DNA of 64,000 nucleotides from Trebonia sp963734665 (lineage in GTDB: Bacteria; Actinomycetota; Actinomycetes; Streptosporangiales; Streptosporangiaceae), in the NCBI GenBank assembly GCA_963734665.1, contig CAVTIR010000016.1, positions 186,001 to 250,000 of the forward strand, given 5' to 3'. Below the pieces are notes generated by a model that worked only from the letters and a program-made list of their open reading frames with translations, was not told where the DNA came from and made no database searches. Both the position numbers and the translations under genes were made by a program. How positions within the stretch are numbered: the stretch's first letter is position 1; every line of letters starts with the position of its first letter. This document shows positions 41,210 to 49,321 of the stretch, piece after piece.

Positions 41210-42613
41210 ATGGCGCAGGGAAGCCTTGAGGACCTGCTGCAGACAGTCAACCCCGTTGAACTGCTGCGGAACTCCCAGGAGGGCGCTTACGTCTACCCGG
41301 TCGTCCCAACCGAGTTCTCCAACTGGAAGGCCGAGCAGGTCGCGTGGCAGAAGGCCGCCGTGCTGTTCGACCAGACCCACCACATGGCGAACCTGTACAT
41401 CAAGGGGCCGGACGCGCTCAAGTTGATCTCCTACCTCGGGATCAACACCTTCAAGAACTTCCCGCTGAACATGGCGAAGCAGTTCGTGCCCGTCACCTAC
41501 GACGGCTACGTGATCGGCGACGGCATCCTGTTCCACCTTGAGGAGAACGAGTACGAGTTCGTCGGCCGCGTGCCGACCGTGAACTGGATCCAGTTCCACG
41601 TGGAGACCGGCGACTGGAACGTGGAGCTCGTCCGTGACGACCGCTCCCCGTCGCGCCCGATGGGCCAGGCCGTCACCCGCTCCCAGTACCGCTTCCAGAT
41701 CCAGGGCCCGAACGCCTCCAAGGTGATCGAGAAGCTGAACGGCGGGCCGATCGCGGACATCAAGTTCTTCCGCACGGACTTCATCAACATCAAGGGCCGC
41801 AAGGTTCACGCGCTGCGGCACGGCATGTCCGGCCAGCCCGGCCTTGAGGTCTGGGGCCCGTACGAGGAGTACCTGGAGATCCGTGAGGCGATCCTCGAGG
41901 CCGGCGCCGAGTTCGGCATCGTGCCCGTCGGGTCCCGTGCCTACGCGTCCAACACCCTGGAGTCCGGCTGGATCCCCTCGCCGCTGCCCGCCATCTACAC
42001 CGGCGAGAAGCTCAAGGCGTACCGCGAGTGGCTCCCCGCCCAGGGCTACGAGGGCTTCGCGGGCACGCTCGGCGGTTCCTTCGTGTCGAGCAACATCGAG
42101 GACTACTACCTCACGCCGTACGAGCTCGGCTACGGCCACATGGTCCGGTACGACCACGACTTCATCGGCCGCGAGGCGCTTGAGGCGCTCGACAAGCCCG
42201 CGCAGCGCCGCAAGGTGACGCTGGCCTGGAACGCCGAGGACGCCGGCAAGATCGCCGCCTCGCTGTTCACCGACGAGGTCCCGGCCAAGGGCCTGGACGT
42301 GCCGATCTCGAACTACTCCTCGTCGAACTACGACGCGGTGCTGCTCGACGGCAAGGTCATCGGCCTCTCGCTGTTCACCGGCTACAGCCACAACGAGCGC
42401 AAGGAGCTGTCGCTCGGTGTCATCGACCCGGCGATCGAGGTCGGCACCCAGGTCACGCTGGTCTGGGGCGAGCCGGACGGCGGCTCGCTGAAGGCGTCCG
42501 TCGAGCGCCCGCACAAGCAGGTCGAGGTGCGCGCCACCGTGTCGCCGGTGCCGTACTCCAGCGAGGCCCGCGAGCACTACGCGGAAGGCTGGCGGGTGAG
42601 CGGCCGGGCCTGA
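41210..42613 (+). CDS. THF-dependent aromatic O-demethylase, LigM/DesA-like (GcvT family)
   Basis: A 467-residue protein of the aminomethyltransferase (GcvT) fold, at the length of LigM (vanillate/3-O-methylgallate O-demethylase) rather than GcvT. N-terminal FSNWKAEQVAWQKAAVLFDQTHHM and the middle RHGMSGQPGLEVWGPYEEY match that subgroup, as does the C-terminal GEPDGGSLKASVERPHKQVEVRATVSP. Family enzymes pass methyl groups from methoxylated aromatics to tetrahydrofolate. AAGGAAGG lies ahead of the ATG. With the LigAB genes at the window start this suggests vanillate- or syringate-like catabolism. The exact substrate is not established. Confidence 0.88.
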   Translation: MAQGSLEDLLQTVNPVELLRNSQEGAYVYPVVPTEFSNWKAEQVAWQKAAVLFDQTHHMANLYIKGPDALKLISYLGINTFKNFPLNMAKQFVPVTYDGYVIGDGILFHLEENEYEFVGRVPTVNWIQFHVETGDWNVELVRDDRSPSRPMGQAVTRSQYRFQIQGPNASKVIEKLNGGPIADIKFFRTDFINIKGRKVHALRHGMSGQPGLEVWGPYEEYLEIREAILEAGAEFGIVPVGSRAYASNTLESGWIPSPLPAIYTGEKLKAYREWLPAQGYEGFAGTLGGSFVSSNIEDYYLTPYELGYGHMVRYDHDFIGREALEALDKPAQRRKVTLAWNAEDAGKIAASLFTDEVPAKGLDVPISNYSSSNYDAVLLDGKVIGLSLFTGYSHNERKELSLGVIDPAIEVGTQVTLVWGEPDGGSLKASVERPHKQVEVRATVSPVPYSSEAREHYAEGWRVSGRA

Positions 42614-42651
42614 GCGCTAGCCAGTCGCAGTCGCAGTATCGACGCCAGATA

Positions 42652-42698
42652 GCCCGCTGCCGGGCACCAGTTCGCTGGTGCCCGGTAGCGGGCGTTTT
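42652..42698 (+). terminator. Rho-independent terminator after the LigM-like gene
   Basis: A 19-bp stem (42652-42670 with 42675-42693, one G-U pair) closes on the stable TTCG tetraloop and is followed by GTTTTC. It lies between convergent genes and may serve both. Confidence 0.82.
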
Positions 42699-42733
42699 CA
42701 CTGCTGGCTGAGATCGCCTCGCCCGGCTCGTCA

Positions 42734-43747
42734 TTACTTGGGCAGCCAGCGGGACTTGCGGCGGGCATGGCGCCACGCGCGGTGCGCCTGCTTCTCGCCT
42801 GCCAGCGCCTGAGCGTGTGCCCGCTCGTGCAGCAGGCCGAAGGCGAAGGCGTTCTCGCCGGCCAGCTGGGCGTGCACGCCGATGTCGCGGACCGTCGCCT
42901 GGGCGATCACCGCGTCCTGGTGAACGCCGAGGGCCGACTGCACGTCCTTCATGCGCCTGGCGAACCGGCGGGCCTTCTTGCCGAGCGCCGGCCTCGCGGC
43001 CTCCGCCGCGTACCTGGCGCGCTTCGCCGCCTTCCGCGTCTCGTGCAGCGCCACGTCGCGGTCGTGCCCAGCCGGGGCCCGGCGGGCACGGTGCATCCGG
43101 CGGCTTGCCCGACGGTAGGCGCGCCCGACAGCGAGCGGGAGCGCCTTACCTGCGGGCTCGGCCGCCCCGGGAGTCAGCGGCGGGCTGTCGAGCAGCCGGC
43201 CGAGCTCGGCCCGCAGCGCCTGGTACCGCTCGGAGTTGAGCGCTTCGAGCACTGCCTGGCGGCTGCTCGCCTCAAGCGGGGCAAAGTACACGGTGACCCG
43301 CGCCTGTGCGGGCCCGAGCACGAGCTCCGTTGGCGTGGTCGCCAGCCCGGCGTGCAGGTAGTCGGCGAGCACCTCGGTGTCGCGGGCACTGCCGAGCACG
43401 CCGCCGAGCCACTTCAGCTCCGAGCGCAGGTCCCGGGTGTCCTCGTCGGACACGATCCCGGTGAACGACTGCAGCGCGGCGCGCAGCCGCCGGACCGCGA
43501 TCCGCATCTGGTGCACGGCGTCCGGCTTGTCGCGGCGGACCGCCAGGTCAAGGACGGTAAGCCGGGCCGCCTGAGTGTCGAGGTAGGCGAGTACCACCTC
43601 CCCGGCCGGCGAGTGCCTGGTGAACCGCCTGCGGTGGGCTGGCCGACGGCCGCTCGCCGGCGGGTCCGTGTCCGCTGGCATCACCTCACCAGGGGGTGCT
43701 GTCGCTTGGGTGGGTACGGTCGGTTCTCGTGTCTGTGTGGTCATCAT
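42734..43747 (-). CDS. CHAD domain protein
   Basis: A 337-residue, strongly basic, helical protein. The CHAD signature is clear: KPDAVHQMRIAVRRLRAALQSF in the first repeat and DVALHETRKAAKRARYAAEAARP in the second, each with conserved His and Arg/Lys that bind polyphosphate. The N-terminal 45 residues are Pro/Thr-rich and disordered. CHAD proteins bind polyphosphate or associate with its granules. There is no CYTH phosphatase domain in this version. The ATGATG start has no strong ribosome site. Confidence 0.93.
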   Translation of the reverse strand: MMTTQTREPTVPTQATAPPGEVMPADTDPPASGRRPAHRRRFTRHSPAGEVVLAYLDTQAARLTVLDLAVRRDKPDAVHQMRIAVRRLRAALQSFTGIVSDEDTRDLRSELKWLGGVLGSARDTEVLADYLHAGLATTPTELVLGPAQARVTVYFAPLEASSRQAVLEALNSERYQALRAELGRLLDSPPLTPGAAEPAGKALPLAVGRAYRRASRRMHRARRAPAGHDRDVALHETRKAAKRARYAAEAARPALGKKARRFARRMKDVQSALGVHQDAVIAQATVRDIGVHAQLAGENAFAFGLLHERAHAQALAGEKQAHRAWRHARRKSRWLPK

Positions 43748-43813
43748 GCGCGTCTACCCGTCGTTTTACCGCTGACACACGCGGGTAGCAGGGTGAACCA
43801 GGAGGTGGTCGAT

Positions 43814-44293
43814 GTGGAGGCACGTGAGGTCCCGGATTCCCGGCAGGAGACCGGAGCCCAGCGTGATGACCGCAACCTCGGCGAGCTGATCCAGGAACTG
43901 CGCGTGGCCGGCCTCGGCGTGCAGGTGCTGTTCGGGTTTCTGCTCTCGCTGCCGTTCACCACCAGGTTCACCCAGCTCAGCACCGGGCAGCGGGATCTCT
44001 ACCTAGCCAGCGTGATCCTCGCCGTGGTAGCCACCACCCTGCTGATCGGGCCGGTCGCCTATCACCGGCTGGTCTTCCGCCGTGGCATGAAGGAGCGCTT
44101 GGTGCGGTTCGCCCACGTCCTGGCGATCCTTGGCCTGGCGACGGTCGGCGCCTCCATGCTCGCTGCGGTCCTGCTGGTGACGTGGTACGTGGCGGGAGCA
44201 CTCGCCGGAGGCATAATCACCGCGGCCGTGGGGGTCATGATCAGCGGCCTCTGGTACACCGTGCCGCTAACAAGCCGCCGCGCGAATCGTTAG
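43814..44293 (+). CDS. DUF6328-like small membrane protein
   Basis: A 159-residue protein. After a charged N-terminus comes NLGELIQELRVAGLGVQVLFGFLLSLPFT, a pattern shared by DUF6328 proteins of actinobacteria, then three more membrane segments (YLASVILAVVATTLLIGPVAY, VLAILGLATVGASMLAAVLL, AGALAGGIITAAVGVMISGLW). GTG 43814 is preferred because AGGAGG lies eight bases upstream; an earlier GTG at 43793 covers that site. The function is unknown. It is divergent from the CHAD gene. Confidence 0.82.
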   Translation: MEAREVPDSRQETGAQRDDRNLGELIQELRVAGLGVQVLFGFLLSLPFTTRFTQLSTGQRDLYLASVILAVVATTLLIGPVAYHRLVFRRGMKERLVRFAHVLAILGLATVGASMLAAVLLVTWYVAGALAGGIITAAVGVMISGLWYTVPLTSRRANR

Positions 44294-44326
44294 GCCCGTT
44301 AGGCCATGCCCACGCTGGACCACGTT

Positions 44327-46771
44327 CTACGAGGAGATCCTCGGCGCGGTACTTGTGGCCGCGGTGGCCGCCTGGTCCAGTTGAGCAGGCAGGCCGGGCA
44401 GGACCGGCCGGTAGCTCCACTTAAACTGCTCACTCTTGACGGGCCAGCGCTCGCCGGCCGGTGCCTCGACCACCCAGTCGCCTGGGCGTGCGGTCGCCCT
44501 GCCCTCCTTGGTCCTGACCACTACCGCCTCGCTCACCTGCCAGGCCAGGTACGTGCCGACCCGGCGCCAGAGGCCGTCACCCGCTGGCTCGTGGCTTGAC
44601 TGGAAATCGGGATCGGTGACCGTGCGCAGGTTCCCGGCGTCGTCGATGACCCGCCAGTCCCCGGCGTAGCCGTGCAGCTGCTCGCCCGCGTAGTTAGTCC
44701 AGGCCATCGGCTCGGTCAGCTGGCTGGCACGGACCAGCCCGACGCGCTCGAAGCTGCTCGCCGTTGGCGGGCCCCCCTTCGGGACCACCGGCACAAAGCC
44801 CACGTCCTCCAGCTGGGCCAGCTGCGAGCAGAGGTGCCTGGTCACGCTGCCGCGCCTGCTGGGCGGAAGCTCTGCCCACGGGACCACGTTCTCGCCGGTC
44901 TCGCCTGCCGCGAGCCGCCGTTTCAGCCAGCGCGTGTGCTCAGCGATCGTGATCTTCGTCAGGTCCTCGTCGCTCAGCTCGATGACGCTGCCCTCAGGCA
45001 CCAGGTGAACCGGCGCCCATCGCCGGCCACATTTCGCGACCTCAGACAGGATCGACCGAAGCTGGAGGATGTTGTCCTGCCGGAGGAACTCGTCAAGCTG
45101 GGACCAGGGCAGCCGGGCGGAGGCCTTCGGGTGTCCTGGCGGCAGCGGATAGCTCAGCCGGTAGCACTCGTGCCAGTGCCTGGCGACCCGTGTCCAGTTG
45201 TCCTCGGGCACCTGGCCTTCGACGAGCAGGCCAGGCCCAAACGGGTACAGGTGGTCGAAGATCGCGCCGCCCATGGCGTCGCCTGAGGTGGCGAGCACGA
45301 AGACCGGGGTGTCCTTGTGCAGCCTGGCGACGCGTCCCGCCTCGTGCACGCCGCTTCCCGGCGGTTCGTCCGTGATGATGACGGCGGTCTCGCGGGCCTG
45401 GGCGTAATCCATCGAGTCGAGCATCGGGAGCAGGTGGTCACGCCACTGGACCGGGCGCGCGGTGACGTTCGGGAGCGACTTGAGAACCGCGCTAGGCGCG
45501 GACGCGAGGTACTCGCGCTTGATGTCGGGCGACCGCGGGTCAAGCAGCGTCACTCCCTCAAGCGGCAGCGGGGACGGCTCATCCGGGGGCGCCGGCATGT
45601 CAGGTTCCGCCGTGCGGCCGGCCGCCGTGGCCTTCACGAGCTCCGCCTGCTCCCAGGCCCGGCGGGCCAATTCGAGCAGGATGGTCCGTGCCAGGGTGCT
45701 GTCACCGCATATGAGCAGCCGACGGGGCTGCGTGTGCAGCACACGGGAAACGAGGCCGCGCGCGGTCGACTCGACCGAGCTGAGCGCGTCCTCGAACCAC
45801 ACGCCTGACCTGCCGCTGCGGGCGCCGCGCCAGTGGTCGGCATGCCTTGGATCGTCGATGAGCGCGACGAGGTGCGGCTGGCGGTTAGGGTCGGCCGCAT
45901 AGCCACCGAGAATCAGCGCCGCCTCGTCGATCATCTTCTCATTGTCCGCGACCTTATCGCTGAGCGCGTAGAGGTGACTGAGCGCGCAGCCGCGCAAGGA
46001 GGAGATGATCGGGCGCAGGAGATCAGGCGACGCCGGGTCGCCGATGACCACGCGCGCGCCGGTGAGCTTGGCCTCCTTGAGCAGCGGATTGCCCTCGTCC
46101 GGCTCGATGACGATGATCGCGCGTGGGCTGCGTGCTGTCTCAGTCAGCTGCTTGAGCAGGGGAATCGTCAAGATGTCAAGTCCGGTGAAGATCTTCACGT
46201 CGAATGCGAACCGGGACTGCAGCCGGTCAAGCGGCTGCCGCCACAGCACCGACGCCACGGCGATCGCGCCGATCCCCGTCGCGCCGAGCCCGTCGATCTG
46301 CGCGAGCTGCAGCGCGGGCGGAGGGGTGCCTGTGCAGGCGGCCCCCGATATCACGCTCTGGTAGATCATGTTCGGCGGCTGCCCCACGTACAGCTGAAAT
46401 ATCCAGAACGTGACGCCCGTCGTGCTCAGCTCGCCGCGGCACGGGACATAGGCAGCCGTGCCGAGCGCCGCGGCCACGAGGACAAGCACGACGACCGTGA
46501 TCACGCCGATCGGGATATGGCGGCGTCGGCGCGGCCACCAGAAGGCGCCCAGGCTGGCCAGCAGCAGCGCCATCGTGGTCAGGGGCGTCCAGTCCTTGTC
46601 CGTCTGCAAGATGCTTCGCAACCAGGCAGGAGACAGGGCAAACCAGTGCGGGTCGTAGCCGTAGACCCACGCACCCCAGCACAGCAGGCCGACCGCCGCC
46701 GCGGCGAGTGCGGCGGGGAGCAGCCAGACATGCCAGTGCCAGTCGGCCTGACCTGATGCGCGCGAAGACAT
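44327..46771 (-). CDS. Channel-like membrane protein with Rossmann (RCK-type) domains and RyR-like domain
   Basis: A protein of about 814 residues. Four or five N-terminal membrane segments include a possible pore region (TTGVTFWIFQLYVGQPPNMIY) and IDGLGATGIGAIAVASVLW. Two Rossmann-like units follow: FDVKIFTGLDILTIPLLKQL with ARVVIGDPASPDLLRP, and RRLLICGDSTLARTILLELARR. The segment LTKITIAEHTRWLKRRLAAGE fits the bacterial RyR domain, and the C-terminus holds ARPGDWVVEAPAGERWPV, a small domain found in many unrelated proteins. ATG 46771 has AGGGGG upstream. A ligand-gated ion-channel role is inferred. I have not seen this exact combination named. Confidence 0.8.
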   Translation of the reverse strand: MSSRASGQADWHWHVWLLPAALAAAAVGLLCWGAWVYGYDPHWFALSPAWLRSILQTDKDWTPLTTMALLLASLGAFWWPRRRRHIPIGVITVVVLVLVAAALGTAAYVPCRGELSTTGVTFWIFQLYVGQPPNMIYQSVISGAACTGTPPPALQLAQIDGLGATGIGAIAVASVLWRQPLDRLQSRFAFDVKIFTGLDILTIPLLKQLTETARSPRAIIVIEPDEGNPLLKEAKLTGARVVIGDPASPDLLRPIISSLRGCALSHLYALSDKVADNEKMIDEAALILGGYAADPNRQPHLVALIDDPRHADHWRGARSGRSGVWFEDALSSVESTARGLVSRVLHTQPRRLLICGDSTLARTILLELARRAWEQAELVKATAAGRTAEPDMPAPPDEPSPLPLEGVTLLDPRSPDIKREYLASAPSAVLKSLPNVTARPVQWRDHLLPMLDSMDYAQARETAVIITDEPPGSGVHEAGRVARLHKDTPVFVLATSGDAMGGAIFDHLYPFGPGLLVEGQVPEDNWTRVARHWHECYRLSYPLPPGHPKASARLPWSQLDEFLRQDNILQLRSILSEVAKCGRRWAPVHLVPEGSVIELSDEDLTKITIAEHTRWLKRRLAAGETGENVVPWAELPPSRRGSVTRHLCSQLAQLEDVGFVPVVPKGGPPTASSFERVGLVRASQLTEPMAWTNYAGEQLHGYAGDWRVIDDAGNLRTVTDPDFQSSHEPAGDGLWRRVGTYLAWQVSEAVVVRTKEGRATARPGDWVVEAPAGERWPVKSEQFKWSYRPVLPGLPAQLDQAATAATSTAPRISS

Positions 46772-46983
46772 CGTCCGCCCCCTCGCCTCCCGTGACACCA
46801 GCGCGCGACGAGTCGCGCGTGACCGAATGCTGGCCGGATGTCCGGATCGGCATCCTAATTCAGATTGCCACGCGGTGCCGGAGGGCGTCGAGGGTGAAAC
46901 TTCTCGTTGGTCTCATCAGCGGATAATGCCGGACCGGCCCGCTATGCTGCTGACAAAGCTTGTCAGGCGGGACGGAGCCTCAA

Positions 46984-47820
46984 ATGGGCGCAGATGAACC
47001 GCTTGTTGACGGGAAATACGCGAATTTCGACGTCAGCAAGCCGAATGTCGCTCGCGTATACGACGCGATGCTTGGGGGTAAGGATAACTTTGCTGCCGAT
47101 CGCGAATTCGTGGCCGAGATCTTGCGGTTCGCGCCCATGGCACCGCTCGGAGCCATCGCCAACCGCCAGTTCCTGAGGCGGGTAGTGCAGTACCTGGTCG
47201 TTGAGGCGGGTCTTACTCAGTTCCTCGACCTCGGCTCCGGGCTGCCCACACAGGGCAACGTGAGCGAGGTCGCGCGTCGCTGCAGCGCCCGAGCGCGCAT
47301 CGTCCACGTCGACAATGACCAGGTCGTCTATACCCACAGCAAGGCACTGCTCTCCGACGCGCGGACGACGGAATTCGTCCTCGGCGACGTGCGCAGGCCC
47401 GCCGAGATCCTAGCCGACCCGGTCGTCCGGTCAATGATCGATTTCGACCAGCCCATCGGGCTGCTGCTCTTCGCGCTCTTGCATCACGTGGAAGACAGTG
47501 ATGAGCCAGGGCGGATCATGACCGAACTCCGTGCCGCCATGCCAAGCGGCAGCTACCTGGCCATCTCCAGCCTCCGGCTGCCGGGACCCGACCTGCCCGA
47601 GCTCCGCGAGACCACCATCGAGGGGGAGAAACTGCACTCCGGATCTCTCGGCGCCATGCGGTGGCGTGAGGACAGCGAGATCCTCTCCTGGTTCGGCGAC
47701 TGGGAGCTGATCCCACCCGGCATGGTCCCGCTGTCGGACTGGCCGTCGCCGGTGCAGAGCCATGCACCCTATCCCGAGCTGCAGCACAGCTTTTCCGGCG
47801 GGGTCGCCAGGAAGAGGTAA
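46984..47820 (+). CDS. SAM-dependent methyltransferase, Methyltransf_19 (DUF574) family
   Basis: A 278-residue protein of a family that is abundant in actinomycetes. Diagnostic segments are KPNVARVYDAMLGGKDNFAADR near the N-terminus, TQFLDLGSGLPTQGNVSEVA (motif I), RIVHVDNDQVVYTHSKALL, and GLLLFALLHHVEDSDEPGRI. ATG 46984 follows GGAG with six bases between; an in-frame TTG at 46960 is possible. The substrate of this family is unknown. A methyltransferase of this type often stands alone, as it does here. Confidence 0.93.
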   Translation: MGADEPLVDGKYANFDVSKPNVARVYDAMLGGKDNFAADREFVAEILRFAPMAPLGAIANRQFLRRVVQYLVVEAGLTQFLDLGSGLPTQGNVSEVARRCSARARIVHVDNDQVVYTHSKALLSDARTTEFVLGDVRRPAEILADPVVRSMIDFDQPIGLLLFALLHHVEDSDEPGRIMTELRAAMPSGSYLAISSLRLPGPDLPELRETTIEGEKLHSGSLGAMRWREDSEILSWFGDWELIPPGMVPLSDWPSPVQSHAPYPELQHSFSGGVARKR

Positions 47821-47845
47821 CGGTGCGGGTGAGCGTGTAACAAGA

Positions 47846-47902
47846 ACCCGTTCGGAATAAAAATATTGGAAAATCACGGTCAAAAGAGTCGTCCGAACGG
47901 AT
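47846..47902. terminator. Hairpin built from two CCGTTCGG motifs
   Basis: ACCCGTTCGGA (47846-47856) and TCCGAACGGAT (47892-47902) face each other around an AT-rich loop, between the convergent methyltransferase and AraC genes. The same ten-base word recurs in other gaps (6237, 27736, 30252). Confidence 0.45.
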
Positions 47903-47951
47903 TCGGCTTACTCCGTGCACGCGACGTCCGGATCTCCGGGGCGGTAGGGCG

Positions 47952-48767
47952 TCAGTGCTGCCTGCCGCTCGCGAATCTGGCCGGGCTCGTGCCGAGGAGC
48001 CGCCGGAAGGTGCGGTTCAGGTGGGGCTGGTCGTAGAAGCCGACGGCGGCGGCCGCCATGCTCGGGGGTACGCCGTCGAGCAGGAGACGGCGCGCCAGGT
48101 CGACCCGTCGGCTCGTCAGGTACTGGTGCGGGCTGATCCCGAACTCGTGGCTGAACATCCGCACCAGGTGGGCGGGGTGGGCGTGGATCGCCTCCGACGC
48201 CTGCCTGAGGGTCACCTTCCCCCGGAACCCGTCGTCGATCAGGTCACGCAGCTGGTGGGCGACACCGGCCCTTGGCGGAGCTTCTTGGTCTTTACCTTGC
48301 TTGCCCAGGTGCTGCTGGAGTCGCTCGGCGACGAAGGCCAGGCGGCTCTCCGCCTCGAGTTCCCCGCCGGGCTCGTCGAGCGCGTGGTGCAATTGGCTGA
48401 TTCGCTGCCGGAGAAGCGGGTCGAACAGCACGGGCTGGTCGACCGCCTGGCCGATGAGGCGCGCGGGAAGATGCGAGAGATCGAGGTAGACGACCCGCTT
48501 GCGGAAGCCGTCAGATGTCGCGGCACGGCCGTTGTGCGGGACCTGCGGAGGGAGCAGGGTAACGGCCTGATCCAGCGCGCCGTGCTCGGTACGGTGCAGG
48601 TCATAGCGGATCATCCCGTCATCGACGATCAGCAGCGCCCAGGACTCATGCGTATGCATCGGGTAGACATGGCTGGTCATGTGCGCGTGGAAGACCTCGG
48701 CGACGCCAGGAACCTGCGGTCGCCAAGCCCGGATCCGCGGGTCATCGGCCACGCAAAAATCGTACAA
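47952..48767 (-). CDS. AraC family transcriptional regulator
   Basis: A 271-residue regulator with an N-terminal cupin sensor (MTSHVYPMHTHESWALLIVDDG) and a C-terminal double HTH: KVTLRQASEAIHAHPAHLVRMFSHEFGISPHQYLTSRR and MAAAAVGFYDQPHLNRTFRRLLGTSPARF. The AraC signature is complete. The likely start is TTG 48767 (MYDFCVADD); a GTG at 48752 is possible. It is divergent from a DUF2000 gene, a frequent neighbourhood that suggests local control. Confidence 0.94.
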   Translation of the reverse strand: MYDFCVADDPRIRAWRPQVPGVAEVFHAHMTSHVYPMHTHESWALLIVDDGMIRYDLHRTEHGALDQAVTLLPPQVPHNGRAATSDGFRKRVVYLDLSHLPARLIGQAVDQPVLFDPLLRQRISQLHHALDEPGGELEAESRLAFVAERLQQHLGKQGKDQEAPPRAGVAHQLRDLIDDGFRGKVTLRQASEAIHAHPAHLVRMFSHEFGISPHQYLTSRRVDLARRLLLDGVPPSMAAAAVGFYDQPHLNRTFRRLLGTSPARFASGRQH

Positions 48768-48802
48768 GACGGGTCGGCGGCCGGCGGTGTTCGATCGTTC
48801 TC

Positions 48803-49255
48803 ATGGATACCTCTACCTCTACCTCTGCGGGTGCCGGCGAGCCTGTGCGGTTCGACACCAAGATCGCGGTCCTGCTGCGCGAAGACCTGGAAGTGTGGCA
48901 GCGGCTGAACGTGACCGCGTTTCTCGTGAGCGGGATCGGACAGCGGGCGACTGAAGTGATCGGGGAGCCCTACGCGGACGCGGACGGGACGGAGTACCTG
49001 CCGATGTTCCGGCAGCCGGTGCTCGTCTTCGAGGGGAGCAAGGAGGCGCTGGTCGCTTCGCATGAGCGCGCTCTCAGCCGCGGTCTCGCCGTATCGGTCT
49101 TCACCGCCGACCTGTTCGCGACGGGCAACGACCGGGATAACCGGGCTGCCGTGCGGGCTGTGCGCGCTACGGACCTGGACCTGGTCGGCATCGGCGTCTA
49201 CGGGCCGCGCAACGCTGTTGACAAGGTCACCAAGGGCGCCCGGATGCACCCGTAG
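48803..49255 (+). CDS. DUF2000 family protein
   Basis: A 150-residue protein. Residues 15-150 match DUF2000: FDTKIAVLLREDLEVWQRLNVTAFLVSGIG, MFRQPVLVFEGSKEAL, and LDLVGIGVYGPRNAVDKVTKGARM. The fold is related to peptidyl-tRNA hydrolase II, but the biochemical role is unknown. It is divergent from the AraC gene with 35 bases between starts, so both are probably controlled by one regulatory region. Confidence 0.89.
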   Translation: MDTSTSTSAGAGEPVRFDTKIAVLLREDLEVWQRLNVTAFLVSGIGQRATEVIGEPYADADGTEYLPMFRQPVLVFEGSKEALVASHERALSRGLAVSVFTADLFATGNDRDNRAAVRAVRATDLDLVGIGVYGPRNAVDKVTKGARMHP

Positions 49256-49321
49256 TAGCTTTGCGATCCCGATGCCTGCGTAGGCTTGCTGTCGAGACAA
49301 CTACTCGACCGGGGGCCGCCC

